Shown in pieces: positions 24,817 through 33,981 of a stretch of 64,000 bases of DNA. The notes below the pieces were generated by a model. The model did not search any database, was not told the origin of the DNA, and saw only the letters and a list, made by a program, of their open reading frames with translations. Positions within the stretch are counted from its first letter, which is position 1. Each line of letters starts with the position of its first letter. The stretch is from UBA2705 sp963977105 (GTDB taxonomy: Bacteria > Pseudomonadota > Alphaproteobacteria > Micavibrionales > Micavibrionaceae). Location of the stretch: the NCBI GenBank assembly GCA_963977105.1, contig CAXBNI010000002.1:186001-250000 (forward strand), given 5' to 3'. A program made the position numbers and the translations under genes.

Positions 24817-26577
24817 ATGCTGACCTACAATCCACCAATCGAAGATATGAAGCATATCTTGAAAAACATTGTCGATTTCAACAGCCTTGAAAAAGCGGCT
24901 GAGCTTGATGACGAAATGGTTGATGCCATTTTACACGAAGCCGCGAAGCTTGCCCGCGACGTCTTAGCGCCACTGAACCGCGTTGGCGATGATTTTCCGA
25001 TGGAGTGTAAAGGCGGCGAAGTGATCACCCCGCCAGGTTTCAAAGAAGCCTACGCGCAATATTGCGAAAGTGGGTGGAACAGCGTCCCGTTCTCCCCCGA
25101 ATTTGAAGGTCAAGGCCTCCCCTATACTTTATCATTCCCGCTGCAAGAAATGTGGCAAAGCGCCAATGTCAGCTTTAGCCTATGCCCGCTTTTGAACCAA
25201 GGCGCAATTGAGGCGATTGAACATCACGCATCTGATACTTTAAAAAACACCTATTTACCCAAGATGATCTCAGGCGAGTGGACAGGGACAATGAACCTGA
25301 CCGAGCCGCAAGCAGGATCAGACCTTGCCGCCGTTCGCACAAAGGCTGTGCCACAAGATGACGGCACATATAAAATCACAGGACAGAAAATATTCATTAC
25401 TTTTGGTGAACATGACTTTGCTGAAAACATTATTCACCTTGTCCTTGCCCGCCTTCCCGATGCGCCCGAAGGCGTGAAGGGCATTTCGCTTTTTGTTGTC
25501 CCTAAGTTTAACGTCGGCGAAGATGGCGCGATTGGTACGCGTAATGATGTGATTTGCAGCGGCCTTGAACATAAGCTCGGCATTCATGCATCGCCAACAT
25601 GCACCATGACATTTGGTGAAAATGGCGGGGCAACAGGCTATGTTGTCGGCGAGGAAAACCAAGGCCTAAAATACATGTTCACAATGATGAATATGGCGCG
25701 CCTTAATGTCGGCCTGCAAGGCATAGCCGTCTCAGAGCGCTCATACCAAGCCGCGCTTGCTTACGCCAAAGACCGCAGCCAAGGCAAAAACACCAAAGGC
25801 GAAGAAGCCAACATCATACAACATGCCGATGTCCGCCGTATGTTGATGACGATGAAAGCTTACACCGAGGCAGCCCGTGCGCTTGCTTATGAATCTGCGT
25901 TTTATTATGATCTCAGCGTTGAAAAAGAACATAAAGATGCGCCTGCCGCAGTGGCGCGCGTGGCCTTATTAACCCCCGTCGTCAAAGCCTGGGCGACAGA
26001 TATATCACTTGAAGTGACCTCGCTTGGCGTACAGGTATGTGGCGGCATGGGTTTCATTGAAGAAACAGGCGTGTCGCAGCATTATCGTGATGCACGCATT
26101 CTGCCCATATATGAAGGCACAAACGGAATCCAAGCCCTTGACCTTGTCTTCCGCAAGACCGTCATGGATAAAGGATCAGCCTTTAACGCGTGGCTCAAAG
26201 ACGCAAAAGACAAAACCTTAGCCATGAGCCAGTGCCCCGCAGAGCGCGTTAGTAAAATGAGCAAAGATTTAAGCGCCGCTTATGACGTTTTAGAAAAAGC
26301 GACCGACTTGATCTTGGGCCTCGCCAAGAATAAAGAGCATGACCGTCTTGGCGGCATTGCCACGACGTATTTAAAGCTGTTTGGCCTTGTTGCTGGCGCG
26401 TCTATGCTTGTGCGCTGTTTAAACGGCATCCATGAACAAGATGGTGCAAACCGCAAAGAGTTTTTAGAAGAGAAAGCCGAAACGACACAATTCTATTTTG
26501 ACTTTCTGCTACCGCAAATTCACGGGCTGCTACCAACAATAGAAAACGGCCTCGCGCCAGAAATAAACGCGGCGTAA
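24817..26577 (+). CDS. Acyl-CoA dehydrogenase, DmdC-like long form
   Basis: The protein has 586 residues, the length of the 3-methylmercaptopropionyl-CoA dehydrogenase-like group. It oxidises an acyl-CoA to the enoyl-CoA with FAD. Motifs are NLTEPQAGSDLAAVRTKA, KIFITFGEH, HKLGIHASPTCTM, the catalytic Glu region ARILPIYEGTNGIQALDL, and a C-terminal extra domain after residue 460. The ATG at 24817 is preferred over 24808 because AAGGA lies 9 bases before it. The substrate cannot be read from sequence. A GST follows one base after the stop. Confidence 0.9.
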   Translation: MLTYNPPIEDMKHILKNIVDFNSLEKAAELDDEMVDAILHEAAKLARDVLAPLNRVGDDFPMECKGGEVITPPGFKEAYAQYCESGWNSVPFSPEFEGQGLPYTLSFPLQEMWQSANVSFSLCPLLNQGAIEAIEHHASDTLKNTYLPKMISGEWTGTMNLTEPQAGSDLAAVRTKAVPQDDGTYKITGQKIFITFGEHDFAENIIHLVLARLPDAPEGVKGISLFVVPKFNVGEDGAIGTRNDVICSGLEHKLGIHASPTCTMTFGENGGATGYVVGEENQGLKYMFTMMNMARLNVGLQGIAVSERSYQAALAYAKDRSQGKNTKGEEANIIQHADVRRMLMTMKAYTEAARALAYESAFYYDLSVEKEHKDAPAAVARVALLTPVVKAWATDISLEVTSLGVQVCGGMGFIEETGVSQHYRDARILPIYEGTNGIQALDLVFRKTVMDKGSAFNAWLKDAKDKTLAMSQCPAERVSKMSKDLSAAYDVLEKATDLILGLAKNKEHDRLGGIATTYLKLFGLVAGASMLVRCLNGIHEQDGANRKEFLEEKAETTQFYFDFLLPQIHGLLPTIENGLAPEINAA

Positions 26578-26578
26578 T

Positions 26579-27178
26579 ATGGTTGAGGCCGCCCCCGTAC
26601 TCTACAGCTTTCGTCGCTGCCCTTATGCTATGCGGGCGCGGCTTGCGCTCCATTATGCGGCTATCGCAGTCGAACATCGAGAAATCATCCTGCGCGACAA
26701 GCCGCAAGCTTTGTTAGACGCATCACCAAAGGGGACTATTCCCGTGCTTATATTAGCAGACGGCACCGTGATTGATGAAAGCTTAGATATTATGAAATGG
26801 GCCGCGCAGTCACATGACCCAAAGAGCTGGTACGCGCAAACAGACTTCGCTCTGATCGCACATAACGACACCGCATTTAAACCGCAGCTAGACCGTTATA
26901 AATACCCCACACGCTATAGCGATGAAGATTGCAGCGGCGCGCAAGAAAAATGCAGTTTGTATTTTGAGATGCTCAATGAAAAAATAAGTGATGACGGGCA
27001 GCTTGGCGGCCTTACCGACTATGCAATATTTCCCTTTATTCGCCAATGTGCGAATGTTGATAAAGACTGGTTTAATGCCTTGCCCTACGCGCCGTTACAA
27101 AACTGGCTCACAGCGCATTTAGAAAGCGCCGCATTCAAAGACATCATGCACAAACATGATTTATGGCAGGCACAGTAA
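26579..27178 (+). CDS. Glutathione S-transferase-family protein
   Basis: The protein has 199 residues. The thioredoxin-like N-terminal half carries SFRRCPYAMRARLAL, SPKGTIPVLIL and DESLDIMKWA, with a Cys in the CPYA position as in glutaredoxin-2-like GSTs; an all-helical domain follows. It probably reduces or conjugates a substrate with glutathione. The ATG lies one base after the acyl-CoA dehydrogenase stop, so the two are translationally coupled and probably act together on acyl or sulfur compounds; the last point is inference. Confidence 0.88.
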   Translation: MVEAAPVLYSFRRCPYAMRARLALHYAAIAVEHREIILRDKPQALLDASPKGTIPVLILADGTVIDESLDIMKWAAQSHDPKSWYAQTDFALIAHNDTAFKPQLDRYKYPTRYSDEDCSGAQEKCSLYFEMLNEKISDDGQLGGLTDYAIFPFIRQCANVDKDWFNALPYAPLQNWLTAHLESAAFKDIMHKHDLWQAQ

Positions 27179-27181
27179 GCA

Positions 27182-27805
27182 TTAAGGCGCAGCGTGATAT
27201 GGGTAACCACTTTTGTCAAAGTCAACATCATCAAACGCAAAACCATAAGCCCCGCTGCGCATTAATTCTGCATCGATAAAGCGCCATTGATTTTGCGCAT
27301 TAAAGCTCACATTATTGCGCAAGGTCAGCAAGTCAATACGCCACCCCTGCTCTTGGCGCTCAAGGAAGTAAGGCGGGCACGCCCTGCGTTCTAGCGCAAA
27401 GCGAATAACAGCAAATGCTGCATTTTCAAACACAGCCCCCGGTAAACATTGTTCAATCAACAGAGCTTCGCTATTCATTTGCGCCGTATTCACGTTTAAA
27501 CGCGGTAACATAAGCTGCGTTTCCAATGTAAACAAATCACGCTGATATGGCATTTTATGCTTAATCAACGCCATGCTATATGCCTGTAAAACCTGCTGCG
27601 GCGTTGCGTATTTACCCGCCGCGCGTTGGCGTTGTTCTATTTTATACTGGGCAACCAAAGATGGCTCTGCGGTATCAACGACGACCGCGGCACTCTTTTC
27701 CCCGTCGCCCTGCTGCGCACGGAGCCATGACACATAAGCCGGCTGACCATAAAAAAGAAGCCAGATGAAAAACATCATAACAATAATAAAAATCAGCCTG
27801 CGCAT
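27182..27805 (-). CDS. Hypothetical membrane-anchored protein, 207 aa
   Basis: I do not recognise this protein. It starts with a basic pair and one membrane segment (MRRLIFIIVMMFFIWLLFYG), so most of it should be periplasmic and anchored. The rest has a helical region around ATPQQVLQAYSMALIKHK, three cysteines (CLPG, CPPY) and an ending with DVDFDKSGYPYH. It converges with the GST. The ribosome site is weak. Confidence 0.65.
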   Translation of the reverse strand: MRRLIFIIVMMFFIWLLFYGQPAYVSWLRAQQGDGEKSAAVVVDTAEPSLVAQYKIEQRQRAAGKYATPQQVLQAYSMALIKHKMPYQRDLFTLETQLMLPRLNVNTAQMNSEALLIEQCLPGAVFENAAFAVIRFALERRACPPYFLERQEQGWRIDLLTLRNNVSFNAQNQWRFIDAELMRSGAYGFAFDDVDFDKSGYPYHAAP

Positions 27806-27888
27806 TTAAAGTAAACCTGTGTGTGGGGATCTAAGGGAAAACCTGTAACGTTCTTACTATACATTAAAGCACACAGTAGAAAACAAAA

Positions 27889-27920
27889 ACAGGGACAAAG
27901 CATTTCTGCACTGTCCCTGT
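27889..27920 (-). terminator. Terminator after the EF-hand gene
   Basis: A 9-bp perfect stem ACAGGGACA / TGTCCCTGT with a 14-base loop, followed on the minus strand by TTTTGTTTTC, 39 bases after the stop at 27959. Confidence 0.85.
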
Positions 27921-27958
27921 CTATCCCTATATCAAACCAAGATATAATTTTATGCGTC

Positions 27959-28360
27959 TTATTCCGCCGGTGGTGGCGGCATATCATCGCCATGTGGCGG
28001 TGGGTGACCTTCATGGCCTTTGCCATGTTTGCCGCCCATTTTATCGCGCATTTTTTTCATCTCTGCGCGCTTGGCTTTATGATGTGCGCTCATTTCTTCT
28101 GCGCTCACATCGCCGCTACCATCTTTATCCATGTCTGCAAATTTAGCTTCCATTTCGGTGATGAACTCACCCTTTGAGATAACGCCATCTTTATTCGTAT
28201 CAAACTTTTCAAGCATTTTGCCTTTAGGACCGCCACCTTTACTATGTGGCGTCTTTTCACCTTTGGGGCCGCCTTCTGCATGGGCAGGGTAAGCAAAGCC
28301 AAGTACAGCCATACACATAGTCGCGCAGGCAAGCCCACGATAATATTTTTGAATTTTCAT
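27959..28360 (-). CDS. Exported EF-hand calcium-binding protein
   Basis: The protein has 133 residues from ATG 28360, which has AGAAGGAGAAT upstream. A signal peptide ends AYPAHA at about residue 28. Two EF-hand loops are clear: DTNKDGVISKGEF and DKDGSGDVSAEEM. The linker is Gly/Lys-rich and the C-terminus is His/Pro-rich (GHPPPHGDDMPPPPAE), which may bind metal. It should be periplasmic and bind Ca2+. It has its own terminator, and no functional partner is obvious. Confidence 0.85.
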   Translation of the reverse strand: MKIQKYYRGLACATMCMAVLGFAYPAHAEGGPKGEKTPHSKGGGPKGKMLEKFDTNKDGVISKGEFITEMEAKFADMDKDGSGDVSAEEMSAHHKAKRAEMKKMRDKMGGKHGKGHEGHPPPHGDDMPPPPAE

Positions 28361-28498
28361 TAAGATTCTCCTTCTGGTAAAAATCATTCCATATAGTGTA
28401 ATACGCTGCAGCGTTATAAACCCTTCGTTTTTTTTCAAAATTTGTTATACTGCGGGACAAATAAGCAATAAAAACAATGCCAGATAACAGGACATCCC

Positions 28499-29845
28499 AT
28501 GAGTACAGCAAAAAAACCATCTGAGCGCGGCATCACCGTTAATCAAACCAGCAGCCATATTTTACATTCGCGCCTCTGGATCAAAATCCTCGCTGGTATG
28601 GTGCTTGGTATCAGTTTTGGCTTGCTGCTTTCACCGCATAGCGCAGATGTTTTGTCTTACTTCATTGAGGATGACGGGCAAAAAGCTGCCATACTCAAAG
28701 TCATTGGTGACTGGATAGAGCTCCTCGGCATTGTCTTTCTTGGCCTGTTAAAAATGGTGGTTATCCCTCTCATCACCGTTTCGATCATTCTCGGCATTGC
28801 TGATTCAGGCGATATGGGCTTTGTGAAACGTTTGGGCTTCCGCATAGTGCCTTATTTCATTTTAACGACCGCAATTGCCATTACCATCGGGCTTGTTTTC
28901 GTCAACATCATGAAACCCGGTATTAATTTTGATCAATCCATCATTTCACAAAGCGTGGATTCCGCGGTTGCGTCAAGCCGTCTACCAAGCCAGACATTTG
29001 ATGATTTGACCATTCCGCAGCGTATTGCGAACATGATTCCAACCAACCCCGCCAAGGCAAATGTTGACCGCAACATGTTACAAATTGTTATCGCATCTAT
29101 ATTAGTCGGCATAGCACTCCTACAAATCCCAAACAAAACAGCCTCTCCATTAACAGGGCTTTGTCGTTCCGTGCAGGTTGTTGCCATGCATATTATTGAT
29201 TGGGCCATGCAAATCGCACCTTACGCCGTGTTCGGCCTACTCGGTAAAATTACAATCGAGCTTGGTTTTGATGCCATACAAAGCGTCGCCGTTTATGCCT
29301 TTACCGTTTTGGCGGCGCTGCTTGCCATGATGGGGGTTTACATGCTGTTTATAAAAATATTTGCAAAACGTTCCGTCTTAGATTTTTTAAAGCAAATCAG
29401 GGAAGTCCAGATTATTGCATTTTCGACCTCATCATCGGCAGCGACAATGCCTGTCACCATCAAGGCCGCTGAAGAAAACCTGAAATTGCGTCCAGAAATT
29501 AGCCGCTTTATCATCCCCCTTGGTGCAACCATCAACATGGACGGCACCGCGCTTTACCAAGCTGTCGCCGCCGTGTTCTTGGCGCAGGCTTTCGGTATAG
29601 AGCTAACCCTAACTGAAACCATTTTGCTGCTACTCACCACCATTGGCGCATCAATCGGCACACCCGCAACGCCGGGCGTTGGCCTTGTCGTTCTTGCGAC
29701 GATATTAGCCGGCATTGGCGTACCTGCAGAGGGTATCGCGCTGATTATAGGCGTTGATCGCATTTTGGATATGTGCCGCACAACCGTAAATGTCACAGGT
29801 GACATCACCGCCAGCACACTTATGGATAAATGGGTGAAGTCCTAA
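28499..29845 (+). CDS. Sodium/proton-dicarboxylate symporter (DAACS family)
   Basis: The protein has 448 residues with eight or more membrane segments. The serine-rich reentrant loop STSSSAATMPVTI, the substrate-binding GATINMDGTALYQ and the final helical loop GVGLVVLATILAGIG are hallmarks of the GltP/DctA family. These transporters import glutamate, aspartate or C4-dicarboxylates with Na+ or H+. The exact substrate is unclear. The ATG has AGGA in front. It is a single gene. Confidence 0.93.
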   Translation: MSTAKKPSERGITVNQTSSHILHSRLWIKILAGMVLGISFGLLLSPHSADVLSYFIEDDGQKAAILKVIGDWIELLGIVFLGLLKMVVIPLITVSIILGIADSGDMGFVKRLGFRIVPYFILTTAIAITIGLVFVNIMKPGINFDQSIISQSVDSAVASSRLPSQTFDDLTIPQRIANMIPTNPAKANVDRNMLQIVIASILVGIALLQIPNKTASPLTGLCRSVQVVAMHIIDWAMQIAPYAVFGLLGKITIELGFDAIQSVAVYAFTVLAALLAMMGVYMLFIKIFAKRSVLDFLKQIREVQIIAFSTSSSAATMPVTIKAAEENLKLRPEISRFIIPLGATINMDGTALYQAVAAVFLAQAFGIELTLTETILLLLTTIGASIGTPATPGVGLVVLATILAGIGVPAEGIALIIGVDRILDMCRTTVNVTGDITASTLMDKWVKS

Positions 29846-29931
29846 ATATTTAACTTCACCAAGGCGCTTTATTTACGGGGCAAATTAGCATATAATCATT
29901 AGGTTTAAAGGCCATTAACCTCGTGAGCATC

Positions 29932-31428
29932 ATGCAAAATTCATCCACACAAATACAAACCCACAAAGATCCAAACAAGCTTGTCTTTAATTCCGTCAAA
30001 GAGCTGCGCGCTGCACTGTTTGATATGGTAAACAATGAGCAATATACAACCGCCGAGCCGCTCGCTGTGCGTTATGTTGCCTTGTGCCCTGAAGATCCGA
30101 TTGGCTTAATTTGTCTTGGCATCATATACCGTGTAAGTGAACGTTATGACGGCGCAGAAATGTGTTACCGCCGCGCGATAGAGCTTGATCCGAATAACCC
30201 ATCAGCGCACACAAATTTGGGCAACTTGCTTAACGACATGGACCGCAATGATGAAGGCATTAAGCATGCGAGCCGCGCGGTTGAGATTAACGGTGATGAT
30301 TTTGGTTACCGTAAAAATCTTGCCGTACAGCTAAGGGATTCCAAGCATTTCGAAGAATCTTTAAAGCATTACACAGCATGCCTCACAATGAAGCCTGATG
30401 ATGCAATGCTCAACTTTGATAAAGCCTTTATTGAGTTATATTTGCGTAAAGACTTAAAAAGCGCATGGCAGAATTTTGAATGGCGCTTAAAAACCGGAAA
30501 AATCAACTTACCGCAAATTAACAAGCTTGAGCGTTGGGACGGTAAAAAAAGCCTGAAAGACAAAAAATTACTGATTGTCGGCGAACAAGGCTTTGGCGAC
30601 ACAATGTTAATGGTGCGCTTTTTACCGCACTTCACTGACCAGTGTAAATCGGTTGACCTTGCCTGCAAAAAACCGTTGCATGTACTGTTTAGCGGCCTTG
30701 GCGTTAGCTGCCTTGATGCGGCAGATATCAAAGAAGACAATTACGATATGTACATCGAAATGATGAGCATTCCACAATATTTGTCGCATGATTGGCTTGA
30801 GTGGCCTCAAGGCCCCAAGCTACACGTCAGCGACGCCGCGACTAAAAAATTTGATTTTATAAATAAGCATAAAAAAGAGCGCCTAAAAGTTGGCATCGTC
30901 TGGTCGGGCAGTGTCACCTTCCAACAAAACGCCAAACGTTCCGTGCAAATTGACCGCTTTTTAGAGCTGGGCGCTAAGCATCCCAATGTCCAGTTTTACA
31001 GCTTGCAAAAAGGTGAGCGTGAAGCCGACATGCGTACACGCGGCATGGCCAGCATGATACCGCTTGGTCACATGGTTGATAACTTCTCTGAAACCGCCGC
31101 GGTGCTAGAACATCTTGACTTAGTCATCATGACCGATAGCTCTCTGACCCATTTATGTGGTTACCAGGGCGTACCGCAGCTTGATTTGTTAAACTACAGA
31201 CCTTATTGGCTCTACTTCCCTGAAACGCGGACAACAACCTTATATAACAGCACGCGTTTTATTCGCCAAGCTGACCCTGGTGCATGGGACCCTGTGTTTG
31301 ACCATACCAGCGCCATCCTTAGCAAGCTCACAGAGGCAAAATTAAAAGCCTGTGCAAAAGGCAATAACTTGATGCGCAAAGACACATTAAAACTTATTGA
31401 TAAAGAAATGGATGCGCGCGGGCTTTAA
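29932..31428 (+). CDS. TPR-containing glycosyltransferase-like protein
   Basis: The protein has 498 residues from ATG 29932; a GTG at 29923 is possible. TPR repeats lie at about 55-180 (AEMCYRRAIELDPNNPSAHT, SLKHYTACLTMKPDDAML). The C-terminal part (about 200-470) is GT9/GT41-like: LLIVGEQGFGDTMLMVRFLP, VGIVWSGSVTFQQNAKRSV, and DLVIMTDSSLTHLCG. Relatives in alphaproteobacteria modify flagellin or surface glycans. The partner protein is not in the window. Confidence 0.83.
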   Translation: MQNSSTQIQTHKDPNKLVFNSVKELRAALFDMVNNEQYTTAEPLAVRYVALCPEDPIGLICLGIIYRVSERYDGAEMCYRRAIELDPNNPSAHTNLGNLLNDMDRNDEGIKHASRAVEINGDDFGYRKNLAVQLRDSKHFEESLKHYTACLTMKPDDAMLNFDKAFIELYLRKDLKSAWQNFEWRLKTGKINLPQINKLERWDGKKSLKDKKLLIVGEQGFGDTMLMVRFLPHFTDQCKSVDLACKKPLHVLFSGLGVSCLDAADIKEDNYDMYIEMMSIPQYLSHDWLEWPQGPKLHVSDAATKKFDFINKHKKERLKVGIVWSGSVTFQQNAKRSVQIDRFLELGAKHPNVQFYSLQKGEREADMRTRGMASMIPLGHMVDNFSETAAVLEHLDLVIMTDSSLTHLCGYQGVPQLDLLNYRPYWLYFPETRTTTLYNSTRFIRQADPGAWDPVFDHTSAILSKLTEAKLKACAKGNNLMRKDTLKLIDKEMDARGL

Positions 31429-31511
31429 TTCTTTATTATTCTTTCTATCTTATTTTCTAAGCCAGATACTAAACAGCTAGATATTAATCACATTGTCAAA
31501 AAGGACTCAAA

Positions 31512-33551
31512 ATGAGCAAAAATACGCTTCTCGCCTCTTCAAACATGCCAAACCAAGCGCCTAATTTTTCAGCGATTAAAGAAGAAGATTTTCTTCCTGC
31601 TGTGCAAGAGGCGATTAAGCAGGCACGCGCAAATATTGACGCCATAAAGGCCGATGCAGCCGAACCTGATTTTGACAATACGATTATCGCGATGGAAACA
31701 TCTAGTGAAACGCTTGATATCATTACGTCTATTTTTTACAATCAGCTTTATGCCAATGGCACAGACGGCCTGCAAGATCTTGCGATGGAAATTGGCCCAT
31801 TATGTGCGGCGCTTTCATCTGACGTTGCGATGGACCCTGCATTATTTGAACGCGTCAAAACCGTATATGAGGCAAAAGACAGCCTCGGCCTTAATGCAGA
31901 GCAGGACACATTGCTGACCAACAGCTATAAAGGCTTTGTTCGCGGCGGTGCGCTGCTTGGCGACAAAGAAAAAGAGGAGCTCCGCAAGGTCAATGAATCC
32001 ATGTCGAAGCTTGGCCCTGAATATACCAACAACGTCAATAAATCATCAGAAGCGTTTGAGCTTGTCCTCGATAATGAAGATGATCTTTCTGGCCTGCCGC
32101 AAAGCGCAATTGACAGCGCCGCCTTTGCCGCCAAAGAAAAAAACTATGATGGCAAATGGCTCTTTACATTAGATTACCCAAGCTACGGGCCCTTAATTAC
32201 TTATTCTGATAAGCGCGAATTGCGCGAAAACATCTGGAAAGCGTTTTCTAACCGCGCATGGGATGAGAAATATAATAATGCCAAATTAATAGAACAGATT
32301 GTTAAATTCCGCGATCAACGCGCAAAACTCCTCGGTTACAAAAATCACGCGGATTATGTGCTAGAGCGCCGCATGGCAAAATCACCAGATACCGTGCTCG
32401 ACTTCTTACAAAAGCTGCAGGATAGCTATAAGCCCGCCGCTGAGAAAGAACTCGAAGAGCTCAAAACCTATGCGAAGACGCAAGGCTTCGATGGCGAATT
32501 AATGCCTTGGGACGCTTCTTACTACTCAGAAAAACTCAAGCAAGACCGTTTTAAATTCTCCGGCGAAGATTTACGCCCTTATTTCCAAATGAACAAAGTG
32601 CTTGATGGCGCCTTCACGCATTTCAGTAAATTATTCAACATCCGCTTCACAAAAAATGAGGGCTATGATGTTTGGCATAAAGATGTTGTGACTTATGATG
32701 TTCATGACAGCAACGATAACAGCTTCATTGGCACATTATATGGGGACTTCTTCCCGCGCACAGGCAAAAAGCCCGGCGCATGGAAGACAAGTTACCGTGA
32801 CCAAGGTTTATATCAAGGCAAAGTCGAACGCCCTGTTATTGCCATTGTCTGCAACTTCACAAAACCAACCGCTGACAAACCGAGTCTGCTGACCCACGGC
32901 GAAGTATCGACCCTCTTCCACGAACTAGGCCACGCTGTGCACGCCCTGCTCGCCGAAGGTGAGTATCGTTCACTTTCCGGTACAAACGTGCTCTGGGACT
33001 TTGTAGAGCTGCCATCACAGCTTCAAGAGAATTGGACATATGAGAAAGAAACGCTCGATTTATTCGCTGAACATTATGAGACCGGTGAGAAAATCCCTGC
33101 TGAGCTCATTGAAAAATTAGTTGAAGCGAAAAACTTTATGATCGGCATGTTCGGCCTACGCCAAGTCAGCCTCGGCCTTGTCGATATGGCATGGCATAGC
33201 GGTGTACCAGAAAATGCGTCTGATATTATTGCCGTCGAAGACGAAGCGACGAAGAACTGCCGCCTGTTTGAACGCTTTGGTGGCCCAACCTCGGCATCAT
33301 TTAGCCATATATTTGCTGGCGGTTACTCTGCAGGCTATTATAGCTATAAATGGGCAGAAGTGCTTGATGCTGATGCGTTTGAATACTTTAAAGAAGCCGG
33401 GCTTTATAATCAGGACGTTGCCGCAAAATACCGCCAAGAAGTTTTATCTAAGGGCGGCAGTGAAGACCCTGATATTCTTTATCGCCGTTTCAGAGGACGC
33501 GACGCTGACCCTGATGCATTGCTGCGCCGTGAGAATTTAAAAGCCGCATAA
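31512..33551 (+). CDS. M3-family metallopeptidase (Dcp/oligopeptidase A type)
   Basis: The protein has 679 residues, normal for the family. The zinc motif is in TLFHELGHAVHALL (H470, E471, H474), and the downstream metal Glu region is present in WDFVELPSQLQENW. The enzyme cleaves short peptides in the cytoplasm or, for Dcp, removes C-terminal dipeptides. There is no signal peptide. AAGGA precedes the ATG. The choice between Dcp and oligopeptidase A cannot be made reliably by eye. Confidence 0.93.
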   Translation: MSKNTLLASSNMPNQAPNFSAIKEEDFLPAVQEAIKQARANIDAIKADAAEPDFDNTIIAMETSSETLDIITSIFYNQLYANGTDGLQDLAMEIGPLCAALSSDVAMDPALFERVKTVYEAKDSLGLNAEQDTLLTNSYKGFVRGGALLGDKEKEELRKVNESMSKLGPEYTNNVNKSSEAFELVLDNEDDLSGLPQSAIDSAAFAAKEKNYDGKWLFTLDYPSYGPLITYSDKRELRENIWKAFSNRAWDEKYNNAKLIEQIVKFRDQRAKLLGYKNHADYVLERRMAKSPDTVLDFLQKLQDSYKPAAEKELEELKTYAKTQGFDGELMPWDASYYSEKLKQDRFKFSGEDLRPYFQMNKVLDGAFTHFSKLFNIRFTKNEGYDVWHKDVVTYDVHDSNDNSFIGTLYGDFFPRTGKKPGAWKTSYRDQGLYQGKVERPVIAIVCNFTKPTADKPSLLTHGEVSTLFHELGHAVHALLAEGEYRSLSGTNVLWDFVELPSQLQENWTYEKETLDLFAEHYETGEKIPAELIEKLVEAKNFMIGMFGLRQVSLGLVDMAWHSGVPENASDIIAVEDEATKNCRLFERFGGPTSASFSHIFAGGYSAGYYSYKWAEVLDADAFEYFKEAGLYNQDVAAKYRQEVLSKGGSEDPDILYRRFRGRDADPDALLRRENLKAA

Positions 33552-33584
33552 CATCGGCGAAAGTTATTTAACATTATAATAAAG

Positions 33585-33617
33585 AAAAAAAAGGCTGCCG
33601 GATATTTTCCGGCAGCC
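33585..33617 (-). terminator. Strong intrinsic terminator facing the minus strand
   Basis: A 10-bp perfect stem GGCTGCCGGA / TCCGGCAGCC with a 5-base loop; on the minus strand it is followed by eight T and CTTT. On the plus strand it is preceded by the A-run and has no T-run, so it fits minus-strand transcription, not the upstream peptidase gene. Confidence 0.8.
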
Positions 33618-33702
33618 AAGTTATGTGGGGAAATCTGATATAGAGCCTATACGAAATAAAGTTTCAATTGAGAGCTTTAAATAGACACATATATACAAAC
33701 AA
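33585..33702 (-). ncRNA. Candidate small RNA, about 115 nt
   Basis: The minus strand here has a promoter-like pair (33738-33709) and, about 85 bases later, a strong intrinsic terminator with eight T (33617-33585), but no open frame of note and no minus-strand gene upstream. The predicted transcript is about 115 bases, AT-rich, in the 430-base gap between the M3 peptidase and the XRE regulator. It does not overlap either coding region. The start is an estimate. Confidence 0.4.
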
Positions 33703-33708
33703 TATACC

Positions 33709-33738
33709 TTTTTAGCCCTTTTCTTACTTTGCTGTCAA
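33709..33738 (-). promoter_or_regulatory. Promoter-like sequence for the candidate small RNA
   Basis: On the minus strand an exact TTGACA (33738-33733) is followed after 18 bases by TAAAAA (33714-33709). The -10 match is moderate. Confidence 0.4.
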
Positions 33739-33832
33739 GACAAATTTGTAAATTAGCAAGTTCTGCTTGAGCAATAATAAAGTTAGCACGATAAAAGTTA
33801 CCCAATTGACATAATTCTCTTGCATTTTTTTA

Positions 33833-33861
33833 TTGAAAACGGTATAACTTCCTTCTATAAA
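33833..33861 (+). promoter_or_regulatory. Sigma70-like promoter of the XRE/methyltransferase unit
   Basis: TTGAAA (33833-33838), 17 bases, TATAAA (33856-33861). The leader to the ATG at 33982 would be about 114 bases and contains the inverted repeat at 33951-33967. Confidence 0.5.
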
Positions 33862-33950
33862 GTTATTAACCACTTAAAACTTGTTAAAAACACAATATAG
33901 ATCATGATAAATATTAAGCGCCAATAGCTTAAACAAAACATGGTATGAAT

Positions 33951-33967
33951 TGAAACTTTACGTTTCA
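33951..33967. promoter_or_regulatory. Operator-like inverted repeat before the XRE gene
   Basis: TGAAAC and GTTTCA are perfect inverted arms around TTTAC, ending just before the ribosome site GAGGATAG of the gene at 33982. XRE proteins commonly bind such short palindromes, so autoregulation is plausible. Confidence 0.4.
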
Positions 33968-33981
33968 CATGAGGATAGAAT

